A DNA stretch of 9,615 nt from Yinghuangia elevatio (lineage in GTDB: Bacteria; Actinomycetota; Actinomycetes; Streptomycetales; Streptomycetaceae), in assembly GCF_040649515.1 (NCBI RefSeq), contig NZ_JBEZFP010000220.1, positions 1-9,615 on the forward strand, read 5' to 3'. Under the pieces are notes generated by a model that saw only the letters and a program-made list of their open reading frames with translations, had not been told where the DNA came from and ran no database searches. Each line of letters begins with the position of its first letter. Position 1 is the first letter of the stretch. Positions 1-6,528 of the stretch are shown in pieces. A program made the translations under genes and the position numbers.

Positions 1-990
1 GGCGCGCGGCCCGGCCGCCAGTGGCAGAACAACGTCCCGCTCTACAGCGTGCTGCGCGGCGCGGTCTCCCGCATCACCGACTACCCGCGCGTCGAGTTGC
101 TGGCGGTCACCGAAGTGGCGGTGGTCGGCATGTCCGTCGAGCCGCTGATCCACGCACTGGCCGAACTCCTGGACAACGCCACGCGCTACTCGCCCCCGCA
201 GACCGTCGTGCGGGTGAGCGCGAGCGAGGTGCAGTCCGGCGTCGCGGTCGAGATCGAGGACGGCGGCATCGGCCTGGCAGAGGAGGCCCGCCGCCGCGTC
301 GAGCGGCTGCTCGAAGAGGCGTCCGCCGGCCTCGACCTCGCCGACCTGGGCGAATCGCCGCGACTCGGGCTCGCGGTGGTGGGACGCCTGGCACAGGAGC
401 ACGGGTTCCGGGTCGCGCTGCGGCCGTCGGCCTACGGCGGCGTCCGCGCGATCCTGGTGATCCCCAAGGAACTGATCACCACCGCACCGGTGTCCGTGGT
501 CTCCGGCGCGGCTCCGGGGCTCGACGCGCTCCCCGCGGCCCGGACCCGGAAGCCGTCCGGCCCGGCGCGCGGGGTCGTGTCCCGCAGCACCGCGACGCAC
601 GGAACTGCGGTGCACGGAACGGCCGCGCGCGACGACCGCGGGCCCGGGAACCGCCGAGACGGCGGCGAACACGCTTTCGGAGAACGCGAGTTCGACGAAC
701 GTGTGTACGGGACGCGGGGCCGCGGAGGACCCGAGGACCCCGAGGACGCGGTCGGGCGTACCGCCAACGGGCTGCCGCAGCGCCGCAGGCGCCTCCCCGC
801 GACCCCGCCGAGGGTCGGACAGCCGCAGACCGCCCCGCCACGGACCGACGCGGCGCCGCCCGCGGCCGGTGCCGCACCGCACGCCTCCCCCGAACCGGGG
901 CTGTGGCTCGCGGCGTTCCAGAACGCCGTGTCCGGGGAGCCGCCCGCCCCCGGCGGCCGCGACGAAGCGTTGGACGAGGGAGACCGGTAG
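1..990 (+). CDS. cvnA: CvnA, conservon histidine-kinase-like ATPase (5' end outside window)
   Basis: This is the C-terminal 329 residues of a conservon sensor-kinase-like protein; the frame is already open at base 1, so the start and any membrane or sensor part lie upstream. Counting from the first visible residue, a GHKL ATPase fold is clear: N-box LAELLDNATRYSPP (about 53–66), G1 box EDGGIGL (86–92) and G2 box LGLAVVGRLA (122–131), then RPSAYGGVRAILVIP closing the domain near 155. The remaining ~170 residues are Arg/Gly/Pro/Ala-rich and look disordered, which is common for CvnA. In the family, CvnA sits at the membrane and is thought to act with CvnD as receptor or exchange partner; whether it phosphorylates anything is unclear. 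The stop (988–990) overlaps the cvnB GTG by one base. The family call is secure; the sensed signal is unknown. Confidence 0.9.
   Translation, partial: GARPGRQWQNNVPLYSVLRGAVSRITDYPRVELLAVTEVAVVGMSVEPLIHALAELLDNATRYSPPQTVVRVSASEVQSGVAVEIEDGGIGLAEEARRRVERLLEEASAGLDLADLGESPRLGLAVVGRLAQEHGFRVALRPSAYGGVRAILVIPKELITTAPVSVVSGAAPGLDALPAARTRKPSGPARGVVSRSTATHGTAVHGTAARDDRGPGNRRDGGEHAFGEREFDERVYGTRGRGGPEDPEDAVGRTANGLPQRRRRLPATPPRVGQPQTAPPRTDAAPPAAGAAPHASPEPGLWLAAFQNAVSGEPPAPGGRDEALDEGDR
976..983 (+). promoter_or_regulatory. Ribosome binding site for cvnB
   Basis: The purine run GAGGGAGA ends 6 nt before the GTG at 990. It lies inside the last codons of cvnA and is what selects GTG 990 as the cvnB start. 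Confidence 0.6.
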
Positions 991-1400
991 TGCAGAAGCG
1001 AGCAGACCTCGACTGGATCCTGAAGGACCTGGCCGATTCGGTCCCGCAGACCCGCCATGTCGTGGTGTTGTCCGCCGACGGGTTGTGCATCGCGCAGCAC
1101 GGCTGCGACATGGACACCGCCGACCGGGTCGCGGCGGCGTGTGCGGGACTGCAGAGCCTGTCCGCCGCGATCGCCACCGAATTCCCGCACGGGGACGGGC
1201 GCATGCGCCTGGTGGTGATCGAGATCGGCGGCGGGTTCTTCTACCTCATGGCGGCGGGGGTCGGGGCGTACCTCGCGGTCCTCGCCGACGAGGGCGTCGA
1301 CGCCGGCCTGATGGGCCAGCGCATGCGCGATCTGGTCGCGCGCATCGGCGAGCACCTCAGCAGTCCCCCGCGGGCGACCCCGGCCGGGCGGGCCACATGA
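990..1400 (+). CDS. cvnB: CvnB, roadblock/LC7 domain protein
   Basis: A 136-residue protein that is essentially one roadblock/LC7 domain. It has an N-terminal helix (QKRADLDWILKDLADSVP), a beta-strand pair (HVVVLSADGLCIAQH), a long Ala-rich helix (ADRVAAACAGLQSLSAAIAT) and the strands RLVVIEIGGGFFYLM and AYLAVLADEGVDAGL, then a final helix. Roadblock proteins such as MglB act on small Ras-like GTPases; in conservons CvnB is a member of the CvnA–D complex and is the likely GAP-like or scaffold partner of CvnD (inference from family). The start is GTG 990, overlapping the cvnA stop (TAGTG) behind a good ribosome site. Its own stop shares ATGA with cvnC. The length is normal for the family. Confidence 0.93.
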   Translation: MQKRADLDWILKDLADSVPQTRHVVVLSADGLCIAQHGCDMDTADRVAAACAGLQSLSAAIATEFPHGDGRMRLVVIEIGGGFFYLMAAGVGAYLAVLADEGVDAGLMGQRMRDLVARIGEHLSSPPRATPAGRAT

Positions 1401-1750
1401 CAGGTCCGCGGCGATTGGGCTGGGACGAGGGGGTTCCGGAGCGGCTGTACGTCATCACCGGCGGCCGCGGCACCGACTCCCCCCTCGACCTGGTCACCCT
1501 GATCGTGTCGCGGTCCACACCCGATCCGGTCATGCAGCCCGAGCACGCCGCCATCGTGCGGATGTGCGAATACCCGTTGTCCGTGGCCGAGATCTCGGCC
1601 TACCTCGCGCTGCCGGCCAGCATCGTCATGGTGCTGCTCGCCGATCTGCTGGCGGAGGGGCGGGTGGAGGCGCGGGCGCCGGTCCCCGCCGCGTCGCTGC
1701 CGGACATCCAACTGCTCGAGGCGGTGATGCATGGACTACGGAATCTCTGA
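1397..1750 (+). CDS. cvnC: CvnC, DUF742 protein
   Basis: A 117-residue DUF742 protein. The N-terminus (RLYVITGGRGTDSP) carries the typical xYxxTxGR stretch. The middle, from about residue 47 (HAAIVRMCEYPLSVAEISAYLAL), reads as a winged-helix-like segment: the phrase 'PLSVAEISAYL..P..IVMVLLADLL' fits a helix-turn-helix. The C-terminus, LLEAVMHGLRNL, is the conserved end of the family. No biochemical role is established; it is a constant member of the conservon, and DNA binding has not been shown as far as I know. ATG 1397 overlaps the cvnB stop by 4 nt and has no strong ribosome site, so translation is probably coupled. The last 20 nt are shared with cvnD in another frame. Confidence 0.92.
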   Translation: MTGPRRLGWDEGVPERLYVITGGRGTDSPLDLVTLIVSRSTPDPVMQPEHAAIVRMCEYPLSVAEISAYLALPASIVMVLLADLLAEGRVEARAPVPAASLPDIQLLEAVMHGLRNL

Positions 1751-2402
1751 GCCCGGCCCGCGCGGCGGCGCGTACGGCGTCCCGGCGGCCGAGCGCACCG
1801 CGATACCCGGGCCCCGCGCGCAGGACGTGCTGCCGGCGTCCGCCGCCGCGGCCGTGAAGATCGTGATCGTGGGCGGCTTCGGGGTCGGCAAGACCACGAT
1901 GGTGCACGCGGTCAGCGAGATCCGGCCGCTGACCACCGAGGAGACCATGACGCAGGCGAGCGAGGACGTCGACAGCGTCACGGGGGTGGAGCGCAAGACC
2001 GAGACCACGGTTGCGATGGACTTCGGCCGCATCAGCATCAACGACCGGCTCGTGCTCTACCTGTTCGGCACCCCGGGCCAGGAACGCTTCTGGTTCCTGT
2101 GGAACGGCCTCTTCGACGGGGCCCTGGGCGCGGTCGTCCTGGTCGACACCCGCCGCCTGGAGGTCAGCTTCGACATCATCGGCCGCCTGGAGGAGCGCGG
2201 CATGCCGTTCGTGGTGGCCGTGAACGCGTTCCCCGACGCGCCGACGCACGAACTGGCGGAGCTCCGCGACGCCTTGGACCTTCCCGAGTGGGTCCCGGTG
2301 GTCGGCTGCGACGCCCGCAGCCGCGCCTCCAGTCGCGACGTCCTCCTCGAACTCACGCGCTACCTGCACGCCATGACGCTCGCCGATTCGGAGGCACGAT
2401 GA
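1731..2402 (+). CDS. cvnD: CvnD, small Ras-like GTPase
   Basis: A 223-residue small GTPase of the conservon type, the switch of the operon. The P-loop is GGFGVGKTT (residues 48–56), followed by a Thr-rich switch I region (PLTTEETMTQ, 67–76). The G3 region is LFGTPGQERF (111–120), where the usual DxxGQ is replaced by a GTPGQ form typical of this family. The G4 region is VNAFPD (164–169) in place of NKxD, and G5 is probably CDARS (193–197). About 40 Gly/Pro/Ala-rich residues precede the G domain. ATG 1731 lies inside the end of cvnC, with GAGG 9 nt upstream. CvnD proteins bind and hydrolyse GTP and assemble with CvnA–C at the membrane (established for S. coelicolor conservons). The stop shares ATGA with cvnE. 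Confidence 0.94.
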   Translation: MDYGISEPGPRGGAYGVPAAERTAIPGPRAQDVLPASAAAAVKIVIVGGFGVGKTTMVHAVSEIRPLTTEETMTQASEDVDSVTGVERKTETTVAMDFGRISINDRLVLYLFGTPGQERFWFLWNGLFDGALGAVVLVDTRRLEVSFDIIGRLEERGMPFVVAVNAFPDAPTHELAELRDALDLPEWVPVVGCDARSRASSRDVLLELTRYLHAMTLADSEAR

Positions 2403-4027
2403 CCACGCCGACCGCCGACGACGGCACCGCCGCGGCACCGCCCCCCGGCTGCCCGGCCCACGCCGCCCACCCTGCAGATCCCGCAGATCCCGCAGCAGCA
2501 GCACACGCCGCTCACGCGCCCAGGTCCCCCGACCCGGCGACGCGCTCGGCGGCCGGCATCGCCCGGCTGTCCAGTGACGAGCACAAGTCCGACCCGATGG
2601 GCATGTACGCCCGCCTCCGCGCCGAATACGGCTCGGTGGCACCGGTCCTGATGGAGGGCGACCTGCCGGCCTGGCTCGTCCTCGGCTACCGCGAGAACCT
2701 CGACGTGGTCCGCACGCCCAACCGGTTCTCCCGCGACTCGCGCAACTGGGGGTCGTTCCGGCGCGGCGACGTCGCGCCGGACTCGCCGCTGCTGCCGCTG
2801 GTCGGCTGGCAGCCGTTGTGCGCGTTCCTGGACGGCGAGGAGGCCGAGCGCCTGCGCTCCGCCGTCACGGACAGCCTCGGCAGGCTGGACCGCAGGGGCG
2901 TCCGCCGGCACGTCACGCGGTTCGCGAACCAGCTCATCGACGGATTTGCCGCGGACGGTACGGCCGACCTGGTGGCGCAGTTCGCCGAGCAGCTCCCGAT
3001 GCTGGTCATGACGCAGTTGTTCGGCATGAAGGACGAGTACGGCCCCAGCCTGGTCGAGGCCACCCTCGACCTCGTGCGCGGCAGCGAGACCGCATTCCGG
3101 AGCAACGAGTACGTCGTCGAGGTCCTGGAGCAGTACATCCCGCTCAAGCGCGAGCAGCCGGGCCACGACATCGGCTCGTGGCTCATGGCGCACCCGGCCG
3201 GACTGAGCGACGAGGAGGTGCTCCAGCACCTGCGCATGATCCTGGTCGCGGCGAACGAGAACACCACCATCTGCATCGGCAACACGCTGCGCATGGTGCT
3301 GACCGACCACCGCTTCCGCGCCTCGCTCGCGGGCGCCCGGATGACCCTGCCCGACGCCGTCGAGCAGGTGCTGTGGGACGAGCCGTCCACGATGGTCTGC
3401 CCGGGCCGCTGGGCGGTCGGCGACACCGAGTTGGGCGACCGGCAGATCAAGGCCGGCGACATGATCCTGCTCGGTCTCGCGGCCGGGAACGCGGATCCGG
3501 AGATCCGCCCGGACCTGACGGTGCCGATGCACGGCAACCGCTCGCACCTCGCGTTCAGCGGCGGTCCGCACGAGTGCCCGGGGCAGGACATCGGCCGGGC
3601 CATCACCGAGACCGCCGTCGACGTGCTTCTGGCGCGCCTGCCGGACATCCATCTGGCGGTCGAGGACAAGGAGTTGGTGTGGGTGTCGTCGTGGATGTCG
3701 CGGCACCTGACGGCGCTCCCGGTGGTGTTCACCGCGCGCCGCCCGTCGCCGGCGGGCGAGGTGCCTGCCGCCCGGGGGCCGGGTCGCCCCGGCGAGACCG
3801 AGGCGGCGTGGTCGGCGGGACAGGGCGTCGGGGCGCGCGAGGCGGCGGTCGCCGGGCGGGCCGGACCGTCCGGACCGTCCGGGCAGTACGCCGCGGACGG
3901 CCACCCGGCTCCGCCGCCCGTTCCGGCGTCCGCCCCGACGATCGGCCGGCCCGCGGGCGCCCCGTCCCGGCGTGCGCCCCGGCGCTCGTTGTGGCGCCGG
4001 TTCACCGGCTGGCTCAGCGGCCGGTGA
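2399..4027 (+). CDS. cvnE: CvnE, CYP157-type cytochrome P450 lacking ExxR
   Basis: A 542-residue P450 ending the conservon. The heme loop FSGGPHECPG (386–395) gives Cys393 as axial ligand. Three normally conserved sites differ. The K-helix reads EQVLW (322–326) instead of ExxR, as described for CYP157. The I-helix reads VAANENTT (283–290), with Asn where AGxET has Thr. The C-helix DGEEAERLR (145–153) has Ala where most bacterial P450s have His. The catalytic domain covers about 52–448. Before it lies a ~50-residue His/Ala/Pro-rich extension; after it, a ~95-residue Pro/Gly/Ala-rich tail ends in a basic, Trp-containing segment (RRSLWRRFTGWLSGR). ATG 2399 is 4 nt after GGAGG and overlaps cvnD. 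The substrate is unknown; a redox or structural role in the complex is possible. The 3' end overlaps the converging P450 gene by 14 bp. Confidence 0.92.
   Translation: MTTPTADDGTAAAPPPGCPAHAAHPADPADPAAAAHAAHAPRSPDPATRSAAGIARLSSDEHKSDPMGMYARLRAEYGSVAPVLMEGDLPAWLVLGYRENLDVVRTPNRFSRDSRNWGSFRRGDVAPDSPLLPLVGWQPLCAFLDGEEAERLRSAVTDSLGRLDRRGVRRHVTRFANQLIDGFAADGTADLVAQFAEQLPMLVMTQLFGMKDEYGPSLVEATLDLVRGSETAFRSNEYVVEVLEQYIPLKREQPGHDIGSWLMAHPAGLSDEEVLQHLRMILVAANENTTICIGNTLRMVLTDHRFRASLAGARMTLPDAVEQVLWDEPSTMVCPGRWAVGDTELGDRQIKAGDMILLGLAAGNADPEIRPDLTVPMHGNRSHLAFSGGPHECPGQDIGRAITETAVDVLLARLPDIHLAVEDKELVWVSSWMSRHLTALPVVFTARRPSPAGEVPAARGPGRPGETEAAWSAGQGVGAREAAVAGRAGPSGPSGQYAADGHPAPPPVPASAPTIGRPAGAPSRRAPRRSLWRRFTGWLSGR
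2474..2503 (+). repeat. Short tandem repeat in the 5' end of cvnE
   Basis: The unit GCAGATCCC occurs twice in tandem and runs straight into four CAG-type triplets. It encodes Ala-Asp-Pro-Ala-Asp-Pro followed by an Ala run in the low-complexity N-terminal extension. The repeat units are 9 and 3 nt, so gain or loss of units would keep the frame. Confidence 0.6.
3861..3882 (+). repeat. Tandem 9-bp repeat in the 3' tail of cvnE
   Basis: GGACCGTCC occurs twice in tandem, flanked by CC and GG, and each unit is nearly self-complementary. It encodes Gly-Pro-Ser repeats in the disordered C-terminal extension of the P450. Confidence 0.55.
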
Positions 4028-5369
4028 CGGCGGCGCGGGGCTCCGGGACCATCGGCAGCCGGTCGGGGTGCGCGACGGCCGCCGCGACCTCCTTGACCGG
4101 GGTGCCGGGGACCGGGCGCAGCCGCCAGCGGGACAGGATGGTGGCGACCGCGACGGCGATCTCCATACGCGCGTACGCGTCCCCAATGCACTTGCGCGTC
4201 CCCGCGCCGAACGGCATGAACTCCTCGCGGGGCCTGCCCTCCCGGTTGGCCGGCAGCCAGCGGTCGGGGTCGAAGCGCTCGGGGTCGGCGTACACCCTGC
4301 GGTCCCGGTGCATGGCGTAGAGGCTGAAGGCGATCTCGGTGCCGGGCGGAATGCGTACGCCGCCCATCTCGACCTCGGTGGTGGCGCGGCGCATCAGCAT
4401 GGGCATGGCGTGCAGGCGCGAGACCTCGTCGACGACGCGGTCGATGTAGCCGAGCTTGCCGACCTCGGCGAGGCCGACCGGGCCGCCGGCGAGCACGTCG
4501 TCCACTTCGGTCAGCACGCGCCGCTCGGCCTCGGGGTCGGCGGCCAGTTCGTGGAAGATCCAGGCGAGGGTGGACGCGCTGGTCTCGGTGCCCGCGAACA
4601 TGACGGTGACGAGTTCGTCGCGGATCTCGTCGTCGGTCAACGCGGCGCCGGTGTCGGCGTCGCGCGCCGCGAGCAGGGTGGACAGCAGGTCGATGCCGCC
4701 GGTGTCGCCCGCGCGCCGGGCCGCGGCCACCAGGTCGCTGATGACGGCGCGCAACCGCGCTGTGGCGGCGTCGAATTCGCGGTAGAAGGGCACCGGGGCA
4801 CGGTCCAGGAACTCGGGCAGCACCGCCCGCACCAGCACTCCTTTGATGAGGACGGGTACGTCGTGGCGCACCGCCTCGGCCGCCTTGGTGTCGAGGTCGG
4901 CGGAGAACAGTGTGGCGGTGACGGTGTTTATGGCGTAGTCGTACAGCGCCTCGTTGAGCGGGATCGCGCGGCCGGGTTGCCAGGAGTCCGCGACCAGGCG
5001 GGCCTGTTCGGCCATCGTGTCGGTGTACGCGGCCAGCGCGGCGTGGTGGAACATCGGCTGCATCAGGCGCCGGTGCCGGCGGTGGACCTCCTCGCCGGCC
5101 GTCACCAGCCCTTCGCCGGCGATCTTGCGGGCCCGGTCGAAGAGGCGGCCCTTGTCGAAGTGGCGGGCCTTGGTCACCAGGAGCTCGTGGATGAGCCGGG
5201 GGGTGGTCACGAAGTAGACGGGCATCGTGCCGAGTTCGACCCGGACGATGTCGCCGGTGTCGCGCAGCGAGCACAGGAAGGGCAGCGGTCGGCGCAGCAG
5301 GGGAAGTGCGTGCCCGAGGACGGGTATGTGGCCGGGGGCGCGCGGGACGGAGCGTAAGTCGGCGGCCAT
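4014..5369 (-). CDS. Cytochrome P450, probable terpene oxidase
   Basis: A 451-residue P450 with a complete set of catalytic motifs: N-terminal PGHIPVLGHALPLL (12–25), C-helix EVHRRHRRLMQP (94–105), I-helix AGTET (259–263), K-helix EVSR (315–318), PERF-type DPERFDPDRW (362–371) and heme loop FGAGTRKCIG (387–396) with Cys394. The overall wording (FDKGRLFDRAR, HRRHRR, LYAMHRD) resembles bacterial sesquiterpene oxidases such as CYP170 and the pentalenene oxidase group rather than CYP154, from memory. The gene follows the terpene synthase by 56 bp on the same strand, so it most likely oxidises that enzyme's product. I chose ATG 5369 because GGAG lies 6 nt upstream; ATG 5381 and GTG 5453 have no clear ribosome site. 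Codon 5 is TTA (5355–5357). It needs a ferredoxin partner, not seen here. Confidence 0.9.
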   Translation of the reverse strand: MAADLRSVPRAPGHIPVLGHALPLLRRPLPFLCSLRDTGDIVRVELGTMPVYFVTTPRLIHELLVTKARHFDKGRLFDRARKIAGEGLVTAGEEVHRRHRRLMQPMFHHAALAAYTDTMAEQARLVADSWQPGRAIPLNEALYDYAINTVTATLFSADLDTKAAEAVRHDVPVLIKGVLVRAVLPEFLDRAPVPFYREFDAATARLRAVISDLVAAARRAGDTGGIDLLSTLLAARDADTGAALTDDEIRDELVTVMFAGTETSASTLAWIFHELAADPEAERRVLTEVDDVLAGGPVGLAEVGKLGYIDRVVDEVSRLHAMPMLMRRATTEVEMGGVRIPPGTEIAFSLYAMHRDRRVYADPERFDPDRWLPANREGRPREEFMPFGAGTRKCIGDAYARMEIAVAVATILSRWRLRPVPGTPVKEVAAAVAHPDRLPMVPEPRAAVTGR

Positions 5370-5375
5370 CCGGGT

Positions 5376-5379
5376 CTCC
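5376..5379 (-). promoter_or_regulatory. Ribosome binding site deciding the P450 start
   Basis: GGAG on the minus strand ends 6 nt before ATG 5369. The two upstream in-frame starts, ATG 5381 and GTG 5453, lack such a site, and the GTG would overlap the terpene synthase by 28 bp. Confidence 0.5.
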
Positions 5380-5425
5380 ATTCGATCGTTCGAGGGTTGG
5401 GGCGGGTCGTGCCGGTGTGTGGGTG

Positions 5426-6478
5426 TCACGGGGGCGGGATCTCCCACCACCACGCGATCGCGGGGATCGGCAGTGGCTCGCGGTCCCAGTCGGTGGGGGT
5501 GTCGCGGAACCGTTCGGGGAGTTCGGCGGGGTCGCCGGGCGTGGTGTAGCGCACCGACGTGACCCCCCAGTCCTGGGCGGCCCGGATGAACGCGCCGAGG
5601 CTGCGTAAGTACTGGCGTAACTCCGGTCCGGCGGAGGCGAGGAGGCGGGCGCGTTCGCGCAGGAACAGGACCAGCACGCGGTCGCGCTGGGCGATCGCGA
5701 CGGGGAGCGCCTCGCTGGGGCTGAGGCCGTACTCGCTGCCGAGCACCTTGAGAACGTTCAGGTAGTAGCCGTCGCCGCGGCTCTCCTTGTGGAACGAGAC
5801 GATGTCGTTGTCCCAGGTGATGACGAAGAAGGCCATCTCGGCGAGGGCGCGGACCCGTACCGAGTCGCGTTCGTCGGGTCTCAGGTCGTACCCGTGGGCG
5901 AATTCGAGGACCGGCAGGAACACCGATGTGGCGCCGTCGTACAGGCGCATGAGCGTGTAGTCGTTGAGGTCAGGGACGGTGCCCAGGCTGCGGTGCGACG
6001 CCTCCCACACCACCGACATGAAGTACTCGCGCAGGGCGTCGACCCAGCGCGCGACCTGGGCCGGGCTGGCGAGCAGGGATATCCGCCGCCGCAGATCGCG
6101 CAGCGCGCCGGCGAGCGGGTCGTCGGTCATCATCGGCACTTCGGGGTTCTGCGCGATGCGGACGAGCCGGGAGAGCACCGCGACCAGTTCGCGGGGGTCC
6201 GTGCCCGCGGGTCCTTCCTCGCAGTGGCCGTCGTCGACGCCGAACAGCCACAGGATGAAGTCCGCGAGGATGCGTACGGCGTCCTCCTGCCCCTCCGGCA
6301 GGACGCGCGAGGCGAAGGCGCCGATCTCCTGGGCGACGAGGCGCCCGCGTAGTTCGTCGGTGCCGATGCCGAACTTGTCGGCCCACTCGGCGGTCTGCCG
6401 GTCGATCTCGGCGTGCCGCGGATGGATCGCGGGCGGGAAGGGCGAGTAGAGCGGTGGGACGGCCAGAATCTGCGTCAT
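5426..6478 (-). CDS. Class I terpene synthase, probably a sesquiterpene cyclase
   Basis: A 350-residue bacterial class I terpene synthase, expected to ionise farnesyl diphosphate with Mg2+ and cyclise it. All diagnostic residues are present. The Asp-rich motif is DDGHCEE (82–88). The diphosphate sensor Arg178 sits 46 residues before the NSE triad NDIVSFHKE (224–232, with N224, S228, E232). The C-terminal RY pair is at 310–311. The length is normal. The sequence (VDDGHCEEG, VPDLNDYTLMRLYDGATS, ITWDND) reminds me strongly of cadinane-type cyclases of S. clavuligerus, but that is memory and the product cannot be assigned. ATG 6478 has a strong AAGGTGG site 6 nt upstream. Leu287 and Leu291 are encoded by TTA (5618–5620 and 5606–5608), implying bldA dependence. 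It is the first gene of a two-gene unit with the P450. Confidence 0.95.
   Translation of the reverse strand: MTQILAVPPLYSPFPPAIHPRHAEIDRQTAEWADKFGIGTDELRGRLVAQEIGAFASRVLPEGQEDAVRILADFILWLFGVDDGHCEEGPAGTDPRELVAVLSRLVRIAQNPEVPMMTDDPLAGALRDLRRRISLLASPAQVARWVDALREYFMSVVWEASHRSLGTVPDLNDYTLMRLYDGATSVFLPVLEFAHGYDLRPDERDSVRVRALAEMAFFVITWDNDIVSFHKESRGDGYYLNVLKVLGSEYGLSPSEALPVAIAQRDRVLVLFLRERARLLASAGPELRQYLRSLGAFIRAAQDWGVTSVRYTTPGDPAELPERFRDTPTDWDREPLPIPAIAWWWEIPPP
5606..5620 (-). promoter_or_regulatory. Paired TTA (bldA) codons in the terpene synthase gene
   Basis: Reading the minus strand, codons 287 and 291 are both TTA and both lie in the context TTACGC, only 12 nt apart. In Streptomyces, TTA needs the bldA tRNA-Leu, which becomes abundant late in development. 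I found no in-frame TTA in the conservon genes or in alaS. Confidence 0.75.
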
Positions 6479-6484
6479 GTTCGA

Positions 6485-6491
6485 CCACCTT
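6485..6491 (-). promoter_or_regulatory. Ribosome binding site of the terpene synthase
   Basis: AAGGTGG on the minus strand stands 6 nt before ATG 6478 and supports that start. Confidence 0.65.
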
Positions 6492-6528
6492 GGCTAACCG
6501 CACGGCTGAGGGCATCGGCGAGGGTATC

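Noticed and set aside
4014..5369. Second P450 as the CYP154 partner usual after CYP157
   Set aside because: It is on the opposite strand, follows a terpene synthase, and its N-terminus, FDKGRLFDRAR and HRRHRR wording fit terpene oxidases better than CYP154 as I remember them. A tree would be decisive.
5390..5425. Promoter or terminator between terpene synthase and P450
   Set aside because: The 56-bp gap shows no -10/-35 pair and no stable hairpin with a T-run. The two genes are most simply one transcription unit.
5370..5453. Longer P450 starting at GTG 5453 or ATG 5381
   Set aside because: Neither start has a ribosome site. The GTG start would overlap the synthase and add a Pro/His-rich head unlike P450 N-termini, while ATG 5369 has GGAG at 6 nt and gives a normal length.
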